DNA of 64,000 bases from NCBI RefSeq assembly GCF_030068505.1, contig NZ_JAQOSO010000003.1, forward strand, positions 22,635-86,634. Reading direction: 5' to 3'. Source of the stretch: Roseofilum capinflatum BLCC-M114. GTDB taxonomy: Bacteria > Cyanobacteriota > Cyanobacteriia > Cyanobacteriales > Desertifilaceae. Both the position numbers and the translations under genes were made by a program. Positions 18,527-27,431 of the stretch are shown piece after piece (the stretch's first letter is position 1; each line of letters opens with the position of its first letter). The notes below the pieces were generated by a model that ran no database searches, had not been told where the DNA came from, and saw only the letters and a list, made by a program, of their open reading frames with translations.

Positions 18527-19513
18527 ATGAAAGATAGTACATTTGCCGATAAAAAAGTCTTAATTACTGGAGGATTGGGTTTTATTGGTAGTAACCTGGC
18601 TCGACGACTGCTCAAACTAGGTGCTAAGGTACTGTTAGTGGACAGTTTAATTCCTGAATACGGAGGAAACTTATTTAATATTAATGGTATTGAAAACCAA
18701 GTCAAAATCAACATTTCTGATGTCAGAGATCAGTATAGTATGCGTTATTTGGTTCAGGGCCAAGATTACTTATTTAATTTGGCTGGACAAACGAGCCATT
18801 TGGACTCTATGCACGATCCTTATACGGACTTAGAGATTAATTGTCGATCGCAACTTTCCATCTTAGAAGCTTGTCGCAATTATAACCCAGATATCAAACT
18901 CGTTTTTGCCAGTACCCGTCAACTCTACGGCAAACCAGATTACTTACCCGTAGATGAAAACCATTTGCTCCGTCCTGTAGATGTCAATGGGATTAACAAA
19001 ATGGCAGGAGAGTGGTATCATATCCTCTATAATAATGTCTATGGGATTCGTTCTTGTGCTTTACGTTTAACCAATACCTATGGCCCCCGAATGCGGGTTA
19101 AGGATGCACGACAAACCTTTCTAGGTATTTGGGTTCGTTTGGTGGTTGAAAAGAAACCCTTTGAAGTGTGGGGTGGAGAGCAACTTCGGGATTTCACTTA
19201 TGTCGAAGATGCTGTTGATGCCATGTTAATGGCAGCCGTTCAACCCGCAGCAGAAGGACAAATTTTTAATCTAGGGGGCGATCGCATTATTAGCCTGCGG
19301 GAAACGGCTGAACTCTTGATTAAAGTCAATAATGGGGGAGAATTTCAAATTCGCGAATTTCCAGCAGAACGAAAACGGATTGATATCGGTGACTACTATA
19401 CCGATTACAGTAAGATTAAATCCAGTCTAGGATGGACTCCGAAAACCTCTTTGGAAGAAGGCTTAACTCAAACCCTAGCGTTTTACCGCGATCGCTTATC
19501 TCAATATCTCTAG
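18527..19513 (+). CDS. NAD-dependent sugar-nucleotide epimerase/dehydratase
   Basis: This is a 328-aa extended short-chain dehydrogenase acting on nucleotide sugars. The Rossmann loop GGLGFIGSNLARR lies near residue 14. The Ser/Thr region is VFASTRQLYG. Where the catalytic YxxxK is expected, the sequence reads NGINKMAGEWYH: the Lys is kept but the Tyr position is Asn. A subfamily with NGINK at this position exists in other bacteria, as far as I recall. Downstream segments LRLTNTYGPRM, RDFTYVEDAVDAML and FNLGGDR are typical. ATG 18527 is preferred over the TTG at 18518. It probably supplies a sugar nucleotide to the neighbouring transferases. Confidence 0.85.
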   Translation: MKDSTFADKKVLITGGLGFIGSNLARRLLKLGAKVLLVDSLIPEYGGNLFNINGIENQVKINISDVRDQYSMRYLVQGQDYLFNLAGQTSHLDSMHDPYTDLEINCRSQLSILEACRNYNPDIKLVFASTRQLYGKPDYLPVDENHLLRPVDVNGINKMAGEWYHILYNNVYGIRSCALRLTNTYGPRMRVKDARQTFLGIWVRLVVEKKPFEVWGGEQLRDFTYVEDAVDAMLMAAVQPAAEGQIFNLGGDRIISLRETAELLIKVNNGGEFQIREFPAERKRIDIGDYYTDYSKIKSSLGWTPKTSLEEGLTQTLAFYRDRLSQYL

Positions 19514-19544
19514 CTTAATCCATCACACCATCTCCACCAACCTC

Positions 19545-20672
19545 ATGCTCCTTCAAACCAATCCTAAAGCCGGTTATCTGGCTCAAAAAACAGACATTGA
19601 TCAAGCCATTCATCGAGTGTTAGAAAGTGGATGGTACATTTTAGGTGAAGAAGTAACCGCTTTTGAAAAAGAATTCGCCCAATACATGGGAGCCAGTTAT
19701 GCGGTTGGTGTCGCTAGTGGTACAGATGCCTTAGTCCTGGCATTAAAGGCTTGTGGAATTGGATTAGGCGACGCTGTGATTACTGTCTCTCATACAGCCG
19801 TTGCTACCGTTACTGCGATTGAACTTGCCGGAGCAACCCCAATTTTAGTCGATATCGATCCAGTTACATTTACCCTCGATCCCAACTCCCTTGAAGATAC
19901 CCTTGTTGAACTCAATAAACACCCTCACCTTCAAGTCAAAGCTATTATCCCTGTTCATCTATACGGTCACCCGGCCGACATGACCTCCATCTTAGAAATT
20001 GCCCGTCGCTACGAACTAGAAGTCATCGAAGATTGCGCCCAATCTCACGGCGCAATCTTCAACCATAAGAAAACAGGAACTTGGGGAAAAGTAGGAGCCT
20101 TCAGCTTTTATCCAACTAAGAATTTAGGGGCTTTAGGGGATGGTGGAGCGGTCATTACCGACGATGCTGAACTGGCTAACCAGCTCTTGATCTTACGACA
20201 ATATGGCTGGAAACAACGCTTTATTAGTGATGCTTCCGGCATGAATAGTCGTTTAGATCCGATACAGGCAGCTATTTTGCGAGTCAAATTATCTGCCCTT
20301 GACCAGGATAATAAACAACGAAAACTTGTGGCTAAAGTGTACGATCGAAATTTAAGTGATTTACCTCTGACTCTTCCCCAAACTCAAGGAGATGTCGATC
20401 CAGTTTATCATCAGTATGTTATTCGTTCTGACTCCAGAGACACTCTGCAACAATTTTTGAAAGCAGAGGGAATTGGCACAGCCATTCATTATCCCGTCCC
20501 GGTTCATCAGCAGCCTGCATACCAACAATTAGCCATTTCTCCAAAAGGACTAAGTGTGACCGAAAAGATCAGTCGTGAAATTCTGAGTTTACCAATGTAT
20601 GGCCAGCTCACCGATGAAGAAGCTACCACGGTCAGTCAGGCTGTGATTGCTGGAGTTAAATCTTTCAAATGA
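19545..20672 (+). CDS. DegT/DnrJ/EryC1/StrS-family sugar aminotransferase
   Basis: This is a 375-aa PLP-dependent aminotransferase that typically converts a keto-sugar nucleotide to an amino sugar. Hallmarks are GVASGTDALVLALKA, the HLYGHPADM segment, EDCAQSHGA, and the PLP lysine in FYPTKNLGALGDGG. The C-terminal IHYPVPVHQQPAY motif is typical of the family. It follows the epimerase by 31 bp; together the two could make an amino-sugar donor for the glycosyltransferases of this island. The exact product cannot be told from the sequence. Confidence 0.92.
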   Translation: MLLQTNPKAGYLAQKTDIDQAIHRVLESGWYILGEEVTAFEKEFAQYMGASYAVGVASGTDALVLALKACGIGLGDAVITVSHTAVATVTAIELAGATPILVDIDPVTFTLDPNSLEDTLVELNKHPHLQVKAIIPVHLYGHPADMTSILEIARRYELEVIEDCAQSHGAIFNHKKTGTWGKVGAFSFYPTKNLGALGDGGAVITDDAELANQLLILRQYGWKQRFISDASGMNSRLDPIQAAILRVKLSALDQDNKQRKLVAKVYDRNLSDLPLTLPQTQGDVDPVYHQYVIRSDSRDTLQQFLKAEGIGTAIHYPVPVHQQPAYQQLAISPKGLSVTEKISREILSLPMYGQLTDEEATTVSQAVIAGVKSFK

Positions 20673-20692
20673 GTTTTAATTTTTAATTGATT

Positions 20693-21628
20693 ATGCGTTA
20701 TTTTTGCACCTACTTCGATCATAACTATTTACCCAAAGGATTAGCCCTCTATCAGTCCTTACAAAAATTTTGTGGTGACTTTGAATTGTGGGTACTTTGT
20801 CTGAGTCGCATTTGTTATGATGCCCTTCAAAAACTCAACTATCCTAATGTGCATTTAATCCCCCTAGATAAACTAGAACGTAGCGATCCGGATTTACTCA
20901 GAGCTAAACAAAATCGAACGATTGTTGAATACTACTTTACCTGTACTCCTTGTTTACCCTTATACGTTTTAAGAAACAATCCGCAAATAGATTTACTGAC
21001 CTACTTAGATTCAGATTTGTTTTTTTACTCTGACTTACAGCCTATTTATCAAGAAATTGGCGATCGCTCCATTGCGATTATAGAACATCGATTTTCACCC
21101 GATTGCCTAGAACTCAAGCAATTTGGCATCTACAATGTAGGATGGTTATCATTTCGCGCCGATCAAAATGCTCTGAATTGTTTGCAATGGTGGCGAGAGC
21201 GGTGTATAGAATGGTGTTATGACCGACCAGAACCTACAAGATTTGCAGATCAAAAATATCTTGATGATTGGTTAGAGCGATTTTCGGGAGTGGTAGTCAT
21301 ACACCATAAAGGTGCTAATGTTTCTCACTGGAATACCAATAATTATCAAATTCATAAGAGTGGAAATAACATATTTGTTGATGAACTCCCTCTAATATTT
21401 TTTCATTTTCATGGATTTAAAAGCTACAAAAAAGGGTTTGAAATATCCTCTTTGAATCCACAGTTCAAATTAGCTAACCTGCAAGAAAGAAGAATATTTG
21501 AGTTTATCTATAGCCCTTACATAAAAACTTTGAAAGACATCACTCATATGATGGGTGATGTCTTACCTGGTCTTTCCATACATCGTTCTTTAAGAGGTGC
21601 GGCTATTCCCGCTCTTTCATCCCTATAA
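20693..21628 (+). CDS. GT8-like glycosyltransferase
   Basis: This is a 311-aa protein whose N-terminus (RYFCTYFDHNYLPKGLALYQSL) and DxD motif in LLTYLDSDLFFYSD resemble the glycogenin/GT8-type GT-A fold. FGIYNVGWLSFRAD, DQKYLDDW and FHFHGFK fit nucleotide-sugar transferases that act on surface glycans. The ATG at 20693 is chosen; a TTG two codons upstream is also possible. It starts 20 bp after the aminotransferase. Sugar specificity unknown. Confidence 0.8.
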   Translation: MRYFCTYFDHNYLPKGLALYQSLQKFCGDFELWVLCLSRICYDALQKLNYPNVHLIPLDKLERSDPDLLRAKQNRTIVEYYFTCTPCLPLYVLRNNPQIDLLTYLDSDLFFYSDLQPIYQEIGDRSIAIIEHRFSPDCLELKQFGIYNVGWLSFRADQNALNCLQWWRERCIEWCYDRPEPTRFADQKYLDDWLERFSGVVVIHHKGANVSHWNTNNYQIHKSGNNIFVDELPLIFFHFHGFKSYKKGFEISSLNPQFKLANLQERRIFEFIYSPYIKTLKDITHMMGDVLPGLSIHRSLRGAAIPALSSL

Positions 21629-21633
21629 AAAAA

Positions 21634-24600
21634 GTGAGTTTAAGTGTTAATGGATTTCAGTCTTCTATGTTAGAATACAAAACTACAACTCCAGTCTGTT
21701 TAATTATATTTAGGCGAGCCAAATTAACGCAAAGACTGTTTGATGTAGTTCGTCAGGTTCAACCTCCTAAGTTATTGGTTATTGCTGATGGCCCTCGTCT
21801 AGATCAGCCAGGAGAAGCTCAAAAATGTGAAGAAACCCGAAAAATTATTGATACAGTAGACTGGGATTGTGAAATTCTCAAAAACTATGCCGATCAAAAT
21901 CTTGGTCTTAAACATCGAGTGGCTAGTGGCTTAGATTGGGTTTTTGAAACCGTTGAGGAAGCCATTATTCTTGAAGATGATTGTCTTCCTGATATAACCT
22001 TCTTCAGATTTTGCGAAGAACTTTTAAGTCACTACCGAAATACTGAAGAAGTCATGGTTATTACGGGGACTAATTTTTTCTTTGGATATCAACCCACTCC
22101 AGAAAGTTATTACTTTTCCAGATATATTGATTGTTGGGGCTGGGCAACTTGGAGGAGAGCTTGGCAGCATTTTGATTTTGAAATGGAAGAATGGCCAAGA
22201 CTGCGAGAAAAAAATTGGTTACAAGAATTATTTCCAGAACCTCAAGTTGTTGCCCAATGGACAAAGATTTTTGAAGCTACTTATCAAGGGTATATTAATT
22301 CTTGGGCTTATCGATGGAAATTTGCCTGTTGGCGAAGAAACGGATTAACCATTGTTCCTGAAAAAAACTTGGTTTCTAACCTCGGATTTAATCAAGAAGG
22401 AACAAATACCCAATTGAGCAATGGATTACTCGATGGAATACCCTATCAATCTATGATGTTTCCTCTCAAACATCCAGCTCAACTGGAGTGCAATAATTGG
22501 GTAGATTATTTAACTCAAAAAATAGTTTTTGAATTAGATTTTTCAATTTTAATTCCTGAACTAATGAAGACATTCTCGAATTTCTCAGAATCGGAAATAG
22601 AAGAAAGCCATAAAACAATTATTAAAGGATTAAGAAATTCATGGAAAATTAAGATACTGTTCTCAACTTTTATGGATAATAAAAAAAGAGAGGAAATTAA
22701 TATTATGATGACCACAAATACTGAAAACCAATCTAAAGAAATCCAATCCTTATTGGTAGGTATGCTGTATGCTTACCCTCATCAATTACCAATTCAGTAT
22801 GATTGGTCTCGAATTCCTCAATGGTTACTACCTGATTATCTCAAGTTTTCATTCATGCCTCCGGGATTATATCAAGAGGTTGGAGAAGCCAACCAATATC
22901 GAAACTATCTAGAGTGTTGGATGAATTACATCTCTTCGATTATTGAAAGTAACCCCTCTTCAAAGATTAGTCAACAAATTGTTTACTATTTCCAAAAACT
23001 CAGCAATTTTCGTTGTTTGTATCAAACCGATACAAACTTGAACGATCTTTATATTAAAAGAGCTAAACTGATGGAATATTGGTGTATGCTACCTGGGCAC
23101 TCTGTAGACTACACATTTGCGCCTAGACTCCCCGAAAGAAGTAAAATCCGTTTAGGAATTTTGTCAGGCAATTTTGGATTAAAACCTGATACTTTTTTAA
23201 GTCTACCGGCTTATAAACATCTGAATCGGGATCGATTTGAAATTGCTTTGTATTCGATTCAGGCAACAGGCGATCGCTTAGAACGGTATTGTTCGGGTCA
23301 TGCTGATGTAGGCGTACAGCTTCCAGAAGATTTACCCAATACAATCCAAAAAATTCGTGAAGAAGACCTAGATATTTTATGGATTGCGGGTACAACAACA
23401 GAGGAAGTGAATTATCTGAGTGTATTGGCAAATTTCCGGTTGGCTCGGATTCAAATTCTAGGGAGCTATTCAGGCTTAAATCCACAAATAAGAAATATTG
23501 ATTATTATCTGTCAGGAGATCTCCTAGAGTCCGAAGAAATAAATGATTCAACGATTAATTTGTCACAAATTGGTCAAGCAATAGATTTTGGTTGTGAAAC
23601 ATGGGGCATTCCTAGCCGAAGTTTTGACCGAGAAACTTTAGGTATTACTGGCTCTTCAGTAGTCTATATTTATGGAGGAGAGAGTCAAGCAATTACTCCG
23701 GAAGTCGAAAAGACTTGGGTCAAAATTCTTAAGGAAGTCCCTGACTCTATTTTATTGCTCTATTCAACTGTTACTAGACCGGTGCCAAAAATGCTTTTAG
23801 CAGCTTGGAAACAGCGTTTACGGATGACTTTAAAACAGCAGGATGTGAGTGAGGAGAGAGTGATTTGGGTTTCTGATGTTAATAGTCATACCGATCTACA
23901 AGCTCTTTTGAAGCAAACAGATATCTATCTATCTCCTTATCCTTATACGGATTTAATCTCTCTCGTGGAGCCTTTACTGACTAATTTACCTGTGGTGGTG
24001 ATGGAAGGTAAACACTCTCATACTCGATTAGGTGCTGCCCTGTTAGAAGCAATGGAAATGAGTTCATGGATCGCTCAAGATGAAACTTCTTATTTTGAAA
24101 AAGCAGTTGCTCTAGGTACAGATTTCCAATTGCGCGAACAATATGGTCATCAGATACAGCAAGCCATGCAAGGGATGCCTCACTTTTTAGATAGTTGGTC
24201 ATACTCCTCTGAAATTGAATCTAGATTAGTGGAGGTATTCGAGAAGTATCAACTCTCTGAAATCAAACAAAACTTAAGGTTAGGACAGATAAATTTAATT
24301 ATTTTTCCGGACTGGAGTCAACCAGAGGATATTCTATTATCGGATTTAGCTATGGCATTGAAGACAGTGATAAGCCATGGGCAAAAGGATGACATGACGT
24401 TGCTAGTGGAAACGAACAATGTTAGTGATGAAGATGCGGATGCTGCTATTTCTACTGTGATTATGGGTTTACTGATTGAAGACAATATTGATCAAGCTGA
24501 AGGCCTAGAAATTTGCTTAACTGGATCTTTAGGACCCTTACAGTTACAGGCTTTATATCCTCAACTGCAAGGGCGTTTGTCTTTAGAATGCGAGTCTTCT

Positions 24601-24666
24601 ATTCCTAAGCTCTTATCTTCTGTTAGTGCTTATTCTCTGGAAGAATTTCTAGAAACGCAATTTTAA
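21634..24666 (+). CDS. glycosyltransferase fused to a SPINDLY-like O-GlcNAc transferase domain
   Basis: This is a 1010-aa protein with two predicted transferase parts. Residues about 10-300 are a GT-A-like enzyme with ILEDDCLPDITFFRF, GTNFFFGYQP and IDCWGWATWRRAW, as in HlpA/GNT-I-like transferases. A low-complexity linker leads to a SPINDLY-like region (about 500-880): IRLGILSGNFGLKPDTFLS, RYCSGHADVGVQLP, DILWIAGTTTEEVN and DIYLSPYPYTDLISLVEPLL. The last 130 residues (LIIFPDWSQPEDILLSDLA) form an extra domain common in cyanobacterial glycosyltransferases. The GT41 part is more diverged than the gene at 12415 and may be regulatory. A GTG start at 21634 is used; ATG 21667 is an alternative and neither has a strong RBS. 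Confidence 0.75.
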   Translation: MSLSVNGFQSSMLEYKTTTPVCLIIFRRAKLTQRLFDVVRQVQPPKLLVIADGPRLDQPGEAQKCEETRKIIDTVDWDCEILKNYADQNLGLKHRVASGLDWVFETVEEAIILEDDCLPDITFFRFCEELLSHYRNTEEVMVITGTNFFFGYQPTPESYYFSRYIDCWGWATWRRAWQHFDFEMEEWPRLREKNWLQELFPEPQVVAQWTKIFEATYQGYINSWAYRWKFACWRRNGLTIVPEKNLVSNLGFNQEGTNTQLSNGLLDGIPYQSMMFPLKHPAQLECNNWVDYLTQKIVFELDFSILIPELMKTFSNFSESEIEESHKTIIKGLRNSWKIKILFSTFMDNKKREEINIMMTTNTENQSKEIQSLLVGMLYAYPHQLPIQYDWSRIPQWLLPDYLKFSFMPPGLYQEVGEANQYRNYLECWMNYISSIIESNPSSKISQQIVYYFQKLSNFRCLYQTDTNLNDLYIKRAKLMEYWCMLPGHSVDYTFAPRLPERSKIRLGILSGNFGLKPDTFLSLPAYKHLNRDRFEIALYSIQATGDRLERYCSGHADVGVQLPEDLPNTIQKIREEDLDILWIAGTTTEEVNYLSVLANFRLARIQILGSYSGLNPQIRNIDYYLSGDLLESEEINDSTINLSQIGQAIDFGCETWGIPSRSFDRETLGITGSSVVYIYGGESQAITPEVEKTWVKILKEVPDSILLLYSTVTRPVPKMLLAAWKQRLRMTLKQQDVSEERVIWVSDVNSHTDLQALLKQTDIYLSPYPYTDLISLVEPLLTNLPVVVMEGKHSHTRLGAALLEAMEMSSWIAQDETSYFEKAVALGTDFQLREQYGHQIQQAMQGMPHFLDSWSYSSEIESRLVEVFEKYQLSEIKQNLRLGQINLIIFPDWSQPEDILLSDLAMALKTVISHGQKDDMTLLVETNNVSDEDADAAISTVIMGLLIEDNIDQAEGLEICLTGSLGPLQLQALYPQLQGRLSLECESSIPKLLSSVSAYSLEEFLETQF

Positions 24667-24674
24667 GACAGGGT

Positions 24675-25475
24675 TCAGTCATTAGGGGGAGGTTCAATAA
24701 TCATGTCACCATTTTCTGCTATTTGAACGATCCCACCTACGGATCTGATTCCCTCGATCGCCCGATCGCGGGTTTGCTCATCAGCAGCATTCTGATACAC
24801 TAACATCCAAGCGGCAAACTGAGCTTGTTTACTATCAGGATTTTGAGCTAAAAACTCTGCGGTTGAGCGAGAAAGGGTAGCTACATTCTCACTCTCTGAA
24901 TCAGAATATTTACTGGCCCATTCAGCCGCTTTAGTAAAGGATTCTCGTGCTGCTTGAGCATTGTCTAAAAAGAGGAGTTGGTCAATTCCCAAGTAGCGCC
25001 AGATATAATAGGAGCGGGGAGGATCTTGAGGAGAAAGTAAATGTAATCCTTTTTCCATCATTGCAGTGGAGACTTCTGGTTTACCCAAGTACAATGATAC
25101 ACTTGCAGAGAGTCCAAAATAAGCAGGAATAAACCGGGGGTCTTCATTGAGGGCAATTTCAAAATATTCTGGAGTCAGTTCATATCCAGTTTGTTCGCGA
25201 GCGAGATCGTCACCAAAATAGACTAAAAATTTAACATAGGCCCAATCCGCAATTAAGTTATCAAAGCCAAAGTTGGGTAGAATGTTGAGTAATTTGAGTT
25301 CGATCGCCTCTTGAGCGACTTCACCCTGCAATTGGGCTTCTGTGCGTTGTACTTGAGCTGACTTGAGCTGATTGAGTTTGGGCAGTTGCAAAGTGGCGAT
25401 CGCGACTGCACAGAGAACGACTAAACTGCCTGCGGCCAAGGTCTGATCCCATCGATGTTTATCTGTACCGATCAT
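24675..25475 (-). CDS. membrane-anchored TPR protein, cyanobacterial
   Basis: This is a 266-aa protein. One membrane segment near the N-terminus (about 13-33) is followed by a coiled region and a soluble domain with TPR-like helices (EYFEIALNEDPRFIPAYFGL, SYYIWRYLGIDQLLFLDNAQ). The sequence LPNFGFDNLIADWAYVKFLVYFGDD is a strong signature that I have seen in conserved cyanobacterial proteins without known function. The ATG at 25475 is chosen because AAAGGGGA lies 6 nt upstream; ATG 25493 has none. It converges with the end of the glycosylation island. Confidence 0.7.
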   Translation of the reverse strand: MIGTDKHRWDQTLAAGSLVVLCAVAIATLQLPKLNQLKSAQVQRTEAQLQGEVAQEAIELKLLNILPNFGFDNLIADWAYVKFLVYFGDDLAREQTGYELTPEYFEIALNEDPRFIPAYFGLSASVSLYLGKPEVSTAMMEKGLHLLSPQDPPRSYYIWRYLGIDQLLFLDNAQAARESFTKAAEWASKYSDSESENVATLSRSTAEFLAQNPDSKQAQFAAWMLVYQNAADEQTRDRAIEGIRSVGGIVQIAENGDMIIEPPPND

Positions 25476-25505
25476 TTCTATCCCCTTTATCAATTCTGAT
25501 TGCTT

Positions 25506-25884
25506 TTACCAAATGGCAGTCAAATCTAGGGAGAAACCCAACAGAACCTCTCCGCCGGATACATGGGGGAGAGCGTCTAACACCTCTGGAAGTTGTCCGG
25601 GACGGTAAATTTCGACTTGGCGCTGTTTGCGGTTAATTAACCAACCGAGACGGCAACCATTATCGAGGTATTCCTGCATTTTAGCTTGGGTTTTAGCCAA
25701 ACGATCGCTCGGAGAGAGGATTTCCACCGCAAAGTCAGGACATAGGGGGAGGAACTTCTCCCGTTGTTCTGGGGTAAGATTATGCCAACGCTCTTTAGTG
25801 AGCCAAGCCGCATCTGGGGAGCGATCGCTGCCATTGGGTAAATGAAAGCCAGTCGAAGATGCGATCGAGGTTAAGAGTCATCAT
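25506..25884 (-). pseudogene. decayed Uma2-family gene
   Basis: This minus-strand stretch parallels the intact Uma2 gene at 26855-27424. It keeps the start (ATGATGACTCTTAACCTC) and the whole C-terminal half (ERWHNLTPEQREKF through LDLTAIW). It has lost about 70 codons from the N-terminal half. It also lacks about 8 bases after the TTCGAC, so the start and the C-terminal half are in different frames. The remaining 73-residue open frame from 25727 would start at a GTG inside the PD-(D/E)XK core. This is a recent duplicate undergoing decay. Confidence 0.85.
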
Positions 25885-26044
25885 AAATCAAATTCTTAAA
25901 TGTTTGCTACATTATTGTTCCTGAAACCCCCTATCTCCCTATCCCCCCATCCCCCCACCCTGTAACAGAGGTACTCAACAACCACTTATCAAGAGAGTCG
26001 GTTAATATGAGAGGAAACGAGTAAACCCATGCGATCGCGCTATC

Positions 26045-26602
26045 ATGACCCTAGCCATTAAACCCATTACCGATGCAGAATTAATGCAACTCAGTTCCCA
26101 AAATCCCGGACTGAGATTTGAACGCAATGCCGATGGAACTTTAATCACAATGCCACCAACTGGAAAAATTTCGGGTAATCGAGAACTAAAAGCAGGTGCT
26201 TATTTATTCGCCTTTGTAGACTCTCATGAGTTAGGAGAAGTTTTTAGTTCGAGTACAGGTTTTATACTTGCTAACGGTGCGTTATGCTCTCCTGATGCTG
26301 CTTTTATTGCCCAAGAACGTTTACCAGAGGGATGGGATACTGGAGAAGACGAATTTTGTGATATAGTCCCTGATTTTGTCATTGAAATTCGTTCTAAGAC
26401 GGATAGCTTAACTAAGTTAAAAGCAAAGATGGCAGAATATATCGACAATGGGGTGAAATTAGGATGGTTAATCGATCGCATCAACCGTCGTGCTTTTGTT
26501 TATCGTGCTGATGGTTCGATTACGCAATATCCAGAGAATGCAATCCTAGAAGGAGAAGATGTGATTCCGGGTTTTACCGTCGCTTTGCAAAAAATATTGT
26601 AG
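26045..26602 (+). CDS. Uma2-family (DUF820) putative endonuclease
   Basis: This is a 185-aa protein of the Uma2/DUF820 family, which has a PD-(D/E)XK nuclease fold. Visible signatures are RFERNADGTLITMPPTG, STGFILANGALCSPDAAF and PDFVIEIRSKTDSLTKLKAKM, with candidate catalytic D and E-x-K-like residues in the last two. The C-terminus has GWLIDR and VIPGF. Uma2 genes are multicopy in cyanobacteria and their biological role is unsettled. It stands on the opposite strand to its two Uma2 neighbours. Confidence 0.85.
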   Translation: MTLAIKPITDAELMQLSSQNPGLRFERNADGTLITMPPTGKISGNRELKAGAYLFAFVDSHELGEVFSSSTGFILANGALCSPDAAFIAQERLPEGWDTGEDEFCDIVPDFVIEIRSKTDSLTKLKAKMAEYIDNGVKLGWLIDRINRRAFVYRADGSITQYPENAILEGEDVIPGFTVALQKIL

Positions 26603-26632
26603 TAGTTATAGTAGCTTGGCAAGCTTAAAACT

Positions 26633-26743
26633 GTAGGTTGGGTTTCACTTCGTTCAACCCAACTTTCGTCAGACGGGTGTTGGGTTTTCGGCAAAGCCGA
26701 CATGTTCATGTCGCGAAGCGAAACGTTCCTCAACCCAACCTAC
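26633..26743. repeat. palindromic intergenic repeat with 12-bp inverted ends
   Basis: GTAGGTTGGGTT (26633-26644) is perfectly inverted as AACCCAACCTAC (26732-26743). Between them are further inner inverted pieces (GTTCAACCCAAC, TTCGGCAAAGCCGA, TCGCGAAGCGA). This is a REP-like or MITE-like non-coding element typical of cyanobacterial spacers. It is between convergent Uma2 genes. Confidence 0.75.
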
Positions 26744-26854
26744 ATTCTTACCTACCGAGATGTTTGAGATTGCTTCATTCCGCTTCGCTCCATTCGCAAT
26801 GACATATCATAACTGACATTATTCAGATTTGATATCACAATCGGCGATCGCCCC

Positions 26855-27424
26855 CTACCAAATGGCAGTCAAATCTAGAGAAAAACCTGGCAAAACCTCT
26901 CCGCCGGATACACGGGTGGGAGCGTCTAACACCTCTGGGGGTTTTCCGGGACGGTAAATTTCCACTTGGCGCTGTTTGCGATTAATCAACCAACCGAGAC
27001 GACAACCATTATCGAGGTATTCCTGCATTTTAGCTTGAGTTTTAGCCAAACGATCGCTCGGAGAGAGAATTTCCACCGCAAAGTCGGGACACAGGGGGAG
27101 GAACTTCTCCCGTTGTTCTGGGGTAAGATTGTGCCAACGCTCTTGGGCGATCCAAGCTGCATCTGGGGAGCGATCGCTGCCATTGGGTAAATGAAACCCA
27201 GTGGAAGAGTCGAACACTTCACCGAGTTGGGTTTGTTCATTCCACACAGCCAGTTGCACAATCAATTTAGTATTTACACGGCCCGTTTCGCCACCAGTCG
27301 GGGGCATGATATGGAGTTCTCCCGTTGCACTGCGTTCGAGTTTAACTTCTGGGTTTTCTTGGCAGAGTTGATAAAATTGCTCAGGGGTGAGTTGAATGAT
27401 GGGATCGAGATTAAGAGTAATCAT
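26855..27424 (-). CDS. Uma2-family (DUF820) putative endonuclease
   Basis: This is a 189-aa Uma2 protein and the intact relative of the decayed copy at 25506-25884. Signatures are VKLERSATGELHIMPPTGGE, STGFHLPNGSDRSPDAAW and CPDFAVEILSPSDRLAKTQ, giving the PD-(D/E)XK core. The C-terminus has GWLINRKQRQVEIYRPG and LPGFSLDL. Only 7 bp separate its start (27424) from the stop of the TPR gene at 27432, so the two are likely in one minus-strand operon. Function uncertain. Confidence 0.87.
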   Translation of the reverse strand: MITLNLDPIIQLTPEQFYQLCQENPEVKLERSATGELHIMPPTGGETGRVNTKLIVQLAVWNEQTQLGEVFDSSTGFHLPNGSDRSPDAAWIAQERWHNLTPEQREKFLPLCPDFAVEILSPSDRLAKTQAKMQEYLDNGCRLGWLINRKQRQVEIYRPGKPPEVLDAPTRVSGGEVLPGFSLDLTAIW

Positions 27425-27431
27425 TTTTACG

